A stretch of 64,000 nucleotides of DNA from Paenibacillus auburnensis (GTDB taxonomy: Bacteria > Bacillota > Bacilli > Paenibacillales > Paenibacillaceae). A model generated the notes under the pieces. It was not told the DNA's origin. It did no database searches and was given only the letters and a program-made list of their open reading frames with translations. Both the position numbers and the translations under genes were made by a program. Shown piece after piece: positions 45,345 to 54,619 of the stretch (the first letter of the stretch is position 1; each line of letters begins with the position of its first letter). The stretch spans positions 372,001-436,000 of the forward strand of contig NZ_CAKMMG010000003.1 in NCBI RefSeq assembly GCF_927798115.1, read 5' to 3'.

Positions 45345-46490
45345 ATGAAAATCTGCAAAGAAGGTTCCTTTTATACGCGTGAATACCGAAATCTGTTCAG
45401 TGAGCTTGGGTTTAGTGATGAGGAAATCAGCAACAGACTTGAGCATACGTGGACGGAATTGTTCTACGGTGCACCGGAGGTCCGTATTTACCATCCAATG
45501 GATGACGATAAGGGCTATATTGTGGATACGGGCAACTCGGATGTGCGGTCAGAGGGAATGTCCTATGGAATGATGATGGCTGTTCAGATGAACAAGAAAG
45601 AGGAATTCGACCGGCTGTGGAAGTTCGCCAAGGTCTTCATGCAGCATACGGATGGCCGCTACAAGGATTATTTTGCCTGGCACTGCAAACCTGACGGAAC
45701 ACGGCTCTCCCCGGGTCCGGCACCGGATGGAGAAGAATTCTTCGCGATGGCGCTGTTCTTTGCCTCAAGCCGCTGGGGGGACGGACCGGAGCCGTTCAAT
45801 TATTCCGGGCAGGCCCGGACCATTCTCCGTGCTTGTGTGCATCAAGGGGAAGACGGTGAAGGGGACCCGATGTGGGACCCGAAGACCCGGCTGATTAAAT
45901 TCATTCCCGAATCTCCTTTCAGCGATCCGTCTTACCATCTGCCGCATTTTTATGACTTGTTCGCCCTGCAGGCGGATGAACAGGATAGATCCTTCTGGAC
46001 AGAAGCCGCAGCGGCCAGCCGTGCTTACTTGCACACCGCTTGTCATCCGGTAACCGGTCTGTCGCCAGAATACGCCAATTATGACGGATCACCGGCTGAA
46101 CCCCAGCCGCATGGAGACTACCGTCACTTCTTCAGCGATGCCTACCGGGTGGCCGCCAACATCGGGCTCGATTACGAATGGTTCCGCAAGGATCCCTGGC
46201 AGGTGGAGCAGTCGAACCGGATCCAGGCCTTTTTCCGGGATATTGAGATTACAGATTACCGTCGGTATACTATTGACGGCCAGCCTTTCGATGAGCCGTC
46301 CCTGCATCCGGTTGGGCTGCTGGCCACGCTCGCCATGGCCTCACTCGCAGCTGACGGTCCCGATGCCGAGCCCTTCGTCAGACAATTCTGGAATACGCCG
46401 CTCCGTACCGGTGTAAGGCGGTATTATGATAACTGCCTGTATTTCTTCAGCCTGCTGGCCTTGAGCGGAAATTACCGGATTTATGGATAG
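45345..46490 (+). CDS. GH8 reducing-end xylose-releasing exo-oligoxylanase (Rex)
   Basis: A 381-residue cytoplasmic glycoside hydrolase family 8 enzyme, close in length to the characterised Bacillus Rex. The predicted acid is Glu-70 (DVRSEGMSYGMMM) and the base Asp is near 265 (YRHFFSDAYRVAANI), the same positions as known in Rex. No signal peptide. The reaction is removal of one xylose from the reducing end of short xylo-oligosaccharides (EC 3.2.1.156). ATG 45345 is chosen because CTGGAGGC precedes it; upstream codons lack a site. It lies just outside the sigK element, divergent from sigK. Confidence 0.92.
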   Translation: MKICKEGSFYTREYRNLFSELGFSDEEISNRLEHTWTELFYGAPEVRIYHPMDDDKGYIVDTGNSDVRSEGMSYGMMMAVQMNKKEEFDRLWKFAKVFMQHTDGRYKDYFAWHCKPDGTRLSPGPAPDGEEFFAMALFFASSRWGDGPEPFNYSGQARTILRACVHQGEDGEGDPMWDPKTRLIKFIPESPFSDPSYHLPHFYDLFALQADEQDRSFWTEAAAASRAYLHTACHPVTGLSPEYANYDGSPAEPQPHGDYRHFFSDAYRVAANIGLDYEWFRKDPWQVEQSNRIQAFFRDIEITDYRRYTIDGQPFDEPSLHPVGLLATLAMASLAADGPDAEPFVRQFWNTPLRTGVRRYYDNCLYFFSLLALSGNYRIYG

Positions 46491-46525
46491 GAACTAAAAC
46501 GAGTTCAACTTGTATAGCGGTACAG

Positions 46526-46568
46526 AAAAAGGGTCTTGCCGGCTGATATTGCCGGCAGGACCCTTTTT
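46526..46568 (+). terminator. Terminator of the GH8 gene
   Basis: AAAAAGGGTCTTGCCGGC pairs with GCCGGCAGGACCCTTTTT. Confidence 0.9.
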
Positions 46569-46655
46569 CAAATTCAACATTCTTTACAATCGAATAATGC
46601 CAGGATTACCATTTCTCTGCCCACCATTTGCTGGTACGGTACATACTACTTGGCA

Positions 46656-47765
46656 TTAAGCCTTCTCATGGATCACTTCCTGAAGGGCCGCCCTGTCACG
46701 GGGAGATGAGGTTGCAGGCATCAGACTGGACAGTTTTTTGTAATTCAGCGAAAAGAGAATTCCTAACGCAGCTTCCGAAAGAATGATTAACTCTGCATTG
46801 GAAATGAGCACGGGGATTGCTACAACGGCAAGAACGATAATAACCCAGGGCACCGGATGGTTCAGGTATGGATCTATGTATCGGTTAAGCCACATCAGGA
46901 TTCGCATCGCTACATAAGTACAGCCCAAAACCAGCCCCCACATAAGGACAATATACAGACTGCCCAATCCGAGACGGTCAAAAGTTAGGATAAAGAACAG
47001 ATGGGTGAATAAAAATAAAAACGAATGCTGTCCGAAAAATATAATGAAGTTGGATGGTGAATAGCTCGGTTTCCTTCTGAATATGAAAAAGGCCCCAAAC
47101 AAAACGACCAGTGACAGCAGAAAATATTTCACGGACATATTATATTTAATAAAATCCGCCTCATGCAATCCTCCGTAAGAGAATATGCCCAATAATAGCG
47201 CTGCACCCAGAGCCAAAATAAGGTTCACCTTATTGCTGCATCTGTAAGCGAACACTCCAGCCACAAAAGCAAATATCCAGGGGAAATAAGTGAAGCCAAT
47301 CGTCTCCGTAAACAGCATGGTTTTCAGTGGAAAGTCCGGCAACTGGTTCCCGATGAAATAATGTACGGAGAAAAGAAGAAGCGGTAAGAGGAGATACACA
47401 ACGAGCGCGGGCTTCAAATATTTCTCCAGGAGAAATACACTGAGCACTCCGAGTGTGATGATCTGGGGAACATCCATTACTGAAAAGGCCTGAACATCCG
47501 GTCTCCACATGAGATTATACGAGAATCCGATGACAGCGAAAAGCACATAGAAGCTAAACAGCGACAGGAGGCTTTTTCTGCGGGCCTGGAAGGTGGTAGT
47601 AACACCCGAGACCGCAAAGAATAGTACAGGTGCCAAACTAGCGATAATCTGAAACACACGTTCATTACCATTAAAATAAATAGGAATATGAGCCCCAATC
47701 ATCAAAATACAGCTAAACCCTTTGATAGCATCCAGCGAATAGTCATATTCCTTCAATTCTCTCAC
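46656..47765 (-). CDS. Membrane acyltransferase-family protein
   Basis: A 369-residue protein with about ten helices. SLDAIKGFSCILMIGAHIPIYF at residues 10-31, with a His in helix 1, and PVLFFAVSGVTTTFQ match the acyltransferase-3/HGSNAT-like superfamily. GTG 47765 follows AAAGGA. It is a single gene between the GH8 and GH43 operons, in GC-richer DNA than the two element-borne relatives. The acyl acceptor is unknown. Confidence 0.75.
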   Translation of the reverse strand: MRELKEYDYSLDAIKGFSCILMIGAHIPIYFNGNERVFQIIASLAPVLFFAVSGVTTTFQARRKSLLSLFSFYVLFAVIGFSYNLMWRPDVQAFSVMDVPQIITLGVLSVFLLEKYLKPALVVYLLLPLLLFSVHYFIGNQLPDFPLKTMLFTETIGFTYFPWIFAFVAGVFAYRCSNKVNLILALGAALLLGIFSYGGLHEADFIKYNMSVKYFLLSLVVLFGAFFIFRRKPSYSPSNFIIFFGQHSFLFLFTHLFFILTFDRLGLGSLYIVLMWGLVLGCTYVAMRILMWLNRYIDPYLNHPVPWVIIVLAVVAIPVLISNAELIILSEAALGILFSLNYKKLSSLMPATSSPRDRAALQEVIHEKA

Positions 47766-47874
47766 ATCCTTTTCGGTTAGGTTTCTATTTTACACATAAA
47801 GTATAGAGTTTTGACGCCGATTTTCCATCCCTCAAAGGTGTAAGAATGCGAATAAATGCGCAGCGCAGACATGT

Positions 47875-47921
47875 AAAAAGACTGCAGATTCTCCCCTAGG
47901 GCAGATATCCGCAGTCCTCTA
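47875..47921 (-). terminator. Terminator of the ThuA-Gfo-GH43 operon
   Basis: On the minus strand GACTGCGGAT pairs with ATCTGCAGTC (one G-T), followed by TTTTTAC. Confidence 0.75.
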
Positions 47922-47961
47922 CTTTGCAGTACACTATATTTTCATTCTATTTCCTGAAAGC

Positions 47962-48945
47962 TTACTCTGCATAAGGATCTATCGTTTGAATGGTTCCGTC
48001 GGCATTATATTTCAGCTCTGTATATTTCACGCAGCGTTTGTGGTTGACGCCTTCGGATAAGGAGCTGTCATGATAGAACAGATACCATTTATCCTCAAAC
48101 TGGACGATAGAATGGTGGGTCGTCCATCCGATGACCGGAGTAAGGATGGTCCCTTTGAAGGTGAACGGTCCCATCGGATTCTTGCTGATGCCGTAAACCA
48201 GCTTGTGAGTAGTACCGGTTGAATATGACAGGTAGTAATAACCGTTGTATTTGTGAACCCATGGTCCTTCAAAATATCTCCGATCTTCGTCACCGGCGAG
48301 AATCGGATTGCCGTCTTCATCCACGATCGAAATTTCCTGCGGCTCTCCCGCAAATGACAGCATATCTTCACTCAGCAATGCTACACGCGGGCCGATCGCC
48401 GGCTTGTCTGCCGGTGGTCCCTCTGTCTGCGACGGCTCAAAGCTGCCGGTCTGCCATTTCTCCAGCTGTCCGCCCCAGAGCCCGCCGAAATAAATATAAG
48501 CTTGATCGTCCTCATCCACTAATACGGCAGGATCTATGCTGTAGCTGCCCTTGATATAATCCGGCTCTGCGTGGAAAGGTCCGGCAGGAGAATCTCCCGT
48601 TGCCACACCCAGCCTGAATATTCCGTCATGATCACGTGCAGGAAAGTACAGATAGTATTTATTGTTCTTGTAGGCAGCGTCCGGTGCCCACATCTGGGCA
48701 GAAGCCCATGGAACATCCCGCAGGTGCAGGGCTTCCCCATGATCCACGACAGAAGCATCGAAGTTATCCAGGGATAATACATGATAATCCTCCATCGCAT
48801 ATTGGTCCCCATTATCGTTATCCGGCCCGTCGTGATCCAGATCGTGTGAAGGGTAGATATAGATTTTATTCTCAAAAACATGGGCTGACGGATCAGCAGT
48901 ATAGATGTGGGTAACAAGCGGTTGATTGGGTTTAATGTTCGTCAT
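47962..48945 (-). CDS. GH43 glycoside hydrolase
   Basis: A 327-residue five-bladed beta-propeller enzyme without a signal peptide. The expected catalytic residues are visible: Asp base in TADPSAHVF, the modulating Asp in SIDPAVLVDEDDQ, and the Glu acid in YFEGPWVHKYNGYYYLSYS. These fit the beta-xylosidase/alpha-L-arabinofuranosidase type. ATG 48945 after AAGGAGTC. It is the last gene of the operon with the ThuA and Gfo/Idh genes, suggesting intracellular breakdown of an arabinoxylan-derived oligosaccharide. Confidence 0.92.
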   Translation of the reverse strand: MTNIKPNQPLVTHIYTADPSAHVFENKIYIYPSHDLDHDGPDNDNGDQYAMEDYHVLSLDNFDASVVDHGEALHLRDVPWASAQMWAPDAAYKNNKYYLYFPARDHDGIFRLGVATGDSPAGPFHAEPDYIKGSYSIDPAVLVDEDDQAYIYFGGLWGGQLEKWQTGSFEPSQTEGPPADKPAIGPRVALLSEDMLSFAGEPQEISIVDEDGNPILAGDEDRRYFEGPWVHKYNGYYYLSYSTGTTHKLVYGISKNPMGPFTFKGTILTPVIGWTTHHSIVQFEDKWYLFYHDSSLSEGVNHKRCVKYTELKYNADGTIQTIDPYAE

Positions 48946-48982
48946 GATTTCAGACTCCTTATAATTTAATCACTGGATGGCT

Positions 48983-50098
48983 CTAACTCAGATAGCCTTT
49001 AATGAGGCCAAGCGGCAAAGGTCTTGGCTGTTCACAGCGGGAGGCAAGCTCCACATAACGTTTGGTGTCCGAGCTGGTATGGAAGGCATGCATAATTTCA
49101 AGGACATGATTGGCCAGCTCTCCAGCCGCCCGCGGCTTATTGCCGGACGCAATGCAGTCCGCGATGTCAGCGACACCGATCCCCCTGCTGTTATCGGCAT
49201 AATTATGCACCAGCGGAATTTCCGTAAACGCGCTGCCATTCGCCGGCTTCAGCAGGATCGGCCCGCCGAAGGTATTGGGGTCCGGAACAATCAATGTCCC
49301 GCGGGACCCGTAAATCTCGATGCGGGGCAGCGTACTATCCCAGACATCGAAGCTAGTAACGACTGTGGCTACTGCACCGCTGACGAATTGCACCGTACCG
49401 GCAACATGGGTCGGCACCTCAACGTCAATCTTCTGCCCGAACTTCTTCGTGCTGGTAATCGTACGCTGCGGAAATGAAGTTTTGGTCATGCCGCATACCG
49501 TCGCAGCCGGTCCCAGCAGAGATACCAGCGCAGTAAGATAATAAGGCCCCATATCGAACATCGGACCTCCGCCAGCCTTGTAATAGAATTCCGGATCCGG
49601 ATGCCAGCTCTCATGCCCATGACAGACCATGAACGCCGATGCCGCTACGGGTTCCCCGATAAACCCGTCATCGATTAATTTCCGGCAGGTCTGAAGCCCG
49701 GCTCCAAGGAAGGTATCCGGCGCACAGCCGATCATTAGGCCTTTTTCTTCCGCCAGTTTAACCAGTTCATTCCCATGCTCCAGCGAAAGCGATAGTGGCT
49801 TCTCCACATAGACATGCTTGCCTGCGAGCAAGGCCTGCTTGCATACCTCGAAATGCCCCGCCGGTGTAGTCAAATTGACAACAATTTGAATCTCATCAGA
49901 AGCGAGCAATTCTTCAGTAGTCCAGACATGCGGAATGCCATATTTCTCAGCGGCTTCCTCTGCCCGTTCTCTGAACACATCAGCACATGCGAATACCTCT
50001 GTATTTACAAACAGCTGTGTAAGATTCTCAAAATAGATCCCGCTGATATTGCCGCAGCCGACAATTCCGACCTTAACCTTATCCAAAACCGATCCCAC
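48983..50098 (-). CDS. Gfo/Idh/MocA-family oxidoreductase
   Basis: A 371-residue NAD(P)-dependent sugar oxidoreductase: Rossmann loop VGIVGCGNISGIYF, the conserved EKPLSLSLEHG with the catalytic Lys, and a C-terminal alpha/beta substrate domain (GGGPMFDMGPYYLTALVSLLG). GTG 50098 is a plausible start, with AAGGTG close by; a TTG 12 bases later is possible. It is between the ThuA-like and GH43 genes. The substrate, probably a sugar or sugar acid, cannot be told. Confidence 0.9.
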   Translation of the reverse strand: MGSVLDKVKVGIVGCGNISGIYFENLTQLFVNTEVFACADVFRERAEEAAEKYGIPHVWTTEELLASDEIQIVVNLTTPAGHFEVCKQALLAGKHVYVEKPLSLSLEHGNELVKLAEEKGLMIGCAPDTFLGAGLQTCRKLIDDGFIGEPVAASAFMVCHGHESWHPDPEFYYKAGGGPMFDMGPYYLTALVSLLGPAATVCGMTKTSFPQRTITSTKKFGQKIDVEVPTHVAGTVQFVSGAVATVVTSFDVWDSTLPRIEIYGSRGTLIVPDPNTFGGPILLKPANGSAFTEIPLVHNYADNSRGIGVADIADCIASGNKPRAAGELANHVLEIMHAFHTSSDTKRYVELASRCEQPRPLPLGLIKGYLS

Positions 50099-50121
50099 CT
50101 TACGTTATATAGTAACTTGAG

Positions 50122-50781
50122 TTATTTGGCGGCCCAAACGAAGCCTCTGCGCATCAGTTCTTTTGCTTCCGGAATATCGAAGATGTCGGCATGATGGCCA
50201 AGGGAGTTATAGAACACTTTGCCCACGCCCCATTTTTTGGTATACACGACAGGCATCGTAATGGCCCCGTTCGCGGAATGAGGCCCTTCGCTTACTGGAA
50301 AAGTAGTGGTTGCCAGTACATTCACCGTAGGATCTACATGCAGATAATACTGCTCCGATTTCACTTTGAAATCCTTAATTCCTTCAACAATCGGACTGGA
50401 GCTGGAAGGCACCATGTTGACCTCATAATCCACGCCGTCGTTAAACGGATGGGCCACCCATTGCGATCCGGTCATAAATTGCCATTCTACACTGTTACGG
50501 AAGGAATCGCACATGCCGCCGTGGCAACCTGCCAGACCTACTCCTGATTCTACGGCCTTCAGTACAGGCTGAAGCTGCTCATTGCTGATCTCGCCCATCG
50601 TCCAGATTGGAACGATCAGATTCAGCCCCAGCAACTTCTCTTCATCCTTGAAGCTATCTAACGTATCGGAGATCTCAACTTCAAAGCTTTCTCCCCGCAG
50701 CAGTTCAGCAAAAACTTCAGATACCTGGACCGGTTCATGCCCATCCCATCCGCCTCTAACAATCAGTGCTTTTTTCGTCAT
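50122..50781 (-). CDS. ThuA-domain protein
   Basis: A 219-residue protein of the class I glutamine-amidotransferase-like ThuA family (LIVRGGWDGHEPVQ at the start, VGLAGCHGGMCDSF around residues 81-94, PVVYTKKWGVGKVFYNSLGHHADIF near the end). ThuA proteins are linked to metabolism of trehalose and related keto-sugars. ATG 50781 follows AAAGGAGC. First gene of the operon with Gfo/Idh and GH43, and divergent from the AraC regulator. Confidence 0.9.
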   Translation of the reverse strand: MTKKALIVRGGWDGHEPVQVSEVFAELLRGESFEVEISDTLDSFKDEEKLLGLNLIVPIWTMGEISNEQLQPVLKAVESGVGLAGCHGGMCDSFRNSVEWQFMTGSQWVAHPFNDGVDYEVNMVPSSSSPIVEGIKDFKVKSEQYYLHVDPTVNVLATTTFPVSEGPHSANGAITMPVVYTKKWGVGKVFYNSLGHHADIFDIPEAKELMRRGFVWAAK

Positions 50782-50954
50782 GGATTACATGCTCCTTTGG
50801 ATTAAAAAGAATGGATATTGTATACTCGACTCAGTTCAATTGTAATGCAAGCGCTCTATTACGGCTCGTCATTTTCATTGCCTGGATGGTCATTTTTTGC
50901 TATTATCCAAGAATAAATGGCTTGCTGTTTCTTAATAAATCAAAGGAGCTCGGT

Positions 50955-51791
50955 ATGAAGGCCTATCATGAAAACCGCTTGTATCATTCCACCCTCCCGT
51001 TCAGCTGCGATTATTCGCATAATTTGAATTTTCTTGCCCATTGGCATAATGATCTTGAACTTATGTATGTGTGTGAGGGCTCCATCCGCATGGGGATTAA
51101 TCTGGAGAGCCGGGTTCTCCACAAGGGAGATATGGCATTTTGCAGCAGCGGAGACATTCACTATTATGATAGCAGTGACTGCGAATCGACCATTCTGCTG
51201 CTGATTTTCAATCCCCAGCTGATCGGCAGCCCCGGAGGCTGGCCGAAGGACGTTCGCCTGACAAGCCCTTTTATCACCGCTGGTGACACAAACACAGCTG
51301 CCGGAATACAGCTTCTTTCCAGGGCGTCTCAGCTTATTCTCCAGTTAAATCAGGAGTCTGAAGCCCAGTTACCGCAGCATGAGCTGTTTATTACCGGAAT
51401 GCTGTATGAGCTTTGCGGGATGATCCTGCGGCATCTCCCTTGTGAGCCCGCCGATCAGAAAAAGGACAAGCGGCGGATGACCAGCATGAAGATCATGCAG
51501 GCCGTACTCGATTATCTGGAGACCCACTATTCGAGCATGATCACCCTGGAGGATGCAGCCAAGCAGGCGGATATGAGCCTGTTCTACTTCTCCCGGTTCT
51601 TCAAGAGCACCACAGGCATGAGCTTTATCTCCTACCTGAACCATATCCGGGTGAACAAGGCGGAAGAGATGCTGCTGAATACGGATAAGTCGATCATCGA
51701 TATTGCCCTCGACTGCGGATTTACGAATGTAAGAACCTTCAACCGGGTGTTCAAACAATTCAGACATAATACGCCGTCGAGCTTACGGTAG
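50955..51791 (+). CDS. AraC-family regulator
   Basis: A 278-residue regulator: an N-terminal cupin sensor (HWHNDLELMYVCEGS, GDMAFCSSGDIHYY) and a C-terminal double helix-turn-helix (ITLEDAAKQADMSLFYFSRFF, DIALDCGFTNVRTFNRVFK). ATG 50955 is chosen for the AAAGGAGC just upstream; the frame opens earlier without a site. Divergent from the ThuA operon, which it probably activates in response to a sugar. Confidence 0.92.
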   Translation: MKAYHENRLYHSTLPFSCDYSHNLNFLAHWHNDLELMYVCEGSIRMGINLESRVLHKGDMAFCSSGDIHYYDSSDCESTILLLIFNPQLIGSPGGWPKDVRLTSPFITAGDTNTAAGIQLLSRASQLILQLNQESEAQLPQHELFITGMLYELCGMILRHLPCEPADQKKDKRRMTSMKIMQAVLDYLETHYSSMITLEDAAKQADMSLFYFSRFFKSTTGMSFISYLNHIRVNKAEEMLLNTDKSIIDIALDCGFTNVRTFNRVFKQFRHNTPSSLR

Positions 51792-51810
51792 AAGATAAAA
51801 CCACCCTAAA

Positions 51811-51860
51811 AAAGAAGCCTTCCCAAACGTCATGAATGACGTTCAGGAAGGCTCTTCTTC
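51811..51860. terminator. Bidirectional terminator
   Basis: AGCCTTCC...AACGTCAT/ATGACGTT...GGAAGGCT between the convergent AraC and LacI genes, with A- and T-rich flanks on the two sides. Confidence 0.85.
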
Positions 51861-51872
51861 TTTCTTGGATTA

Positions 51873-52844
51873 TTACGTAGTGGCCCGCTGAACCAGACAA
51901 TACTGCAGAATCTGCTGCTCTTCTTCCACACCCTTCAGCTTGCTCAGCAGCAGATGAAAGGCGTTCTTCGCCTGGTCAGCAATGGGATTATACACGGAGG
52001 TGATCCCGAGCGTGTGGGCAAGCTCTGTATTGTCGAAGCCAACGACAGCCAAATCTTCCGGAATCCGCAGCTGCTGCCGGCGTGCTTCACTCACAATGCC
52101 TGCCGCTACCAGGTCATTGGCGCATAGAATGGCATTCGGCCGCTCCTCTGCGCCGCCCAGCAACTCCCGGACCAGCTGCTCTCCTTGACGGATAGAATAT
52201 ACACCGGTACGTGACCAGTGGGGGTATACAGGCAGCTCGTACTTTCTCATCATGTCCTCATAAGCGTTGATGCGGCTAAGGGTATTCATACTGCTGGGCC
52301 TGCCGAATGCATTAGCAATACGGGTGTATCCCCTTTGAATAACATGCTCAAGCCCCAGCATATAGCCGTCATATTGGTTCATCGCAACCGAAGCAATCTC
52401 CGGAAGCTCCATCCGCTGCCAGGAAACTATCGGACCATATTTGCAGTAGGAGCCTAACAGGGCCAGATCATTGACACAAGTACTGATAACCAGCGCATCC
52501 ACTCTTTTTCTGCGCATATCCTCGAAGGCCTGGAGCTCTTTTTGGGGATCGCCGCCCGAAGTATATATAATCGTCTGGTATCCATGCTGGCTGGCCGTCT
52601 CGACGAAGCTGTTCAGGAACGGCAGCATCACTTCATTAATACCCTCCGTAACCATGCCGATCTGCTGGGTCTGTCCTTTGGATAAGGAGATCGCATTGCC
52701 GTTTGGGACATAATCCAGCTCCTCCATGATATTCGTAATTTTATCTCTCGTCGCCTGGCTCACATGGGGGGAATGATTCAGCACTCTCGACACGGTGGCT
52801 TTGGAAAATCCCGACAGCTTGGCAATTTGATCAAGATTCGACAT
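51873..52844 (-). CDS. LacI-family repressor
   Basis: A 323-residue repressor with the N-terminal helix-turn-helix LDQIAKLSGFSKATVSRVLNH and the hinge, then a periplasmic-binding-like sensor domain (IGMVTEGINEVMLPF, LAVVGFDNTELAHTLGITSV). ATG 52844 after AAGGAGAG. It is divergent from the GH1 gene, and a perfect 14-bp palindrome lies between, so it likely represses GH1 until a beta-glucoside is present. Confidence 0.94.
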   Translation of the reverse strand: MSNLDQIAKLSGFSKATVSRVLNHSPHVSQATRDKITNIMEELDYVPNGNAISLSKGQTQQIGMVTEGINEVMLPFLNSFVETASQHGYQTIIYTSGGDPQKELQAFEDMRRKRVDALVISTCVNDLALLGSYCKYGPIVSWQRMELPEIASVAMNQYDGYMLGLEHVIQRGYTRIANAFGRPSSMNTLSRINAYEDMMRKYELPVYPHWSRTGVYSIRQGEQLVRELLGGAEERPNAILCANDLVAAGIVSEARRQQLRIPEDLAVVGFDNTELAHTLGITSVYNPIADQAKNAFHLLLSKLKGVEEEQQILQYCLVQRATT

Positions 52845-52881
52845 GAGACTCTCCTTAACTTTTCAAAAAATATACTTGACA

Positions 52882-52895
52882 TGTAACGCGTTACA
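52882..52895. promoter_or_regulatory. LacI-type operator before the GH1 gene
   Basis: TGTAACGCGTTACA is a perfect palindrome with the central CG usual for LacI-family sites. It begins at the base after a TTGACA -35 element (52876-52881), so bound repressor would block the GH1 promoter. Confidence 0.8.
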
Positions 52896-52957
52896 ACATT
52901 TAGCATGCAATTGTAGGACATATTATAAGCATACCATAACTCTCACAACATCAATAA

Positions 52958-54388
<1,431 letters not shown>

Positions 54389-54407
54389 AACCTGCACCTG
54401 GGCATTC

Positions 54408-54453
54408 AAAAAACCGCAAGCCTCTCCAGCTCCTGGAGGCTTGCGGTTTTTTT
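54408..54453 (+). terminator. Terminator of the GH1 gene
   Basis: AAAAAACCGCAAGCCTC pairs with GAGGCTTGCGGTTTTTTT. Confidence 0.93.
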
Positions 54454-54619
54454 GCTTTTAGCGGGCGGCTGCTGCGGATTTAACCGGTGAATGGCTGCCT
54501 GCACACAGGTTCACGTTTTTGTGACAACAGCATGAATTTACGCACATAAAAGGAAGATTTTGTTTCTTTGTTTATAGTAGAATAAAGCTATTAAGATAAA
54601 AAAGCCATTGGGGGCGCTT

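Noticed and set aside
50846..50859. TGCAAGCGCTCTAT as a cre site between ThuA and AraC
   Set aside because: Only the centre is palindromic and too many consensus positions fail.
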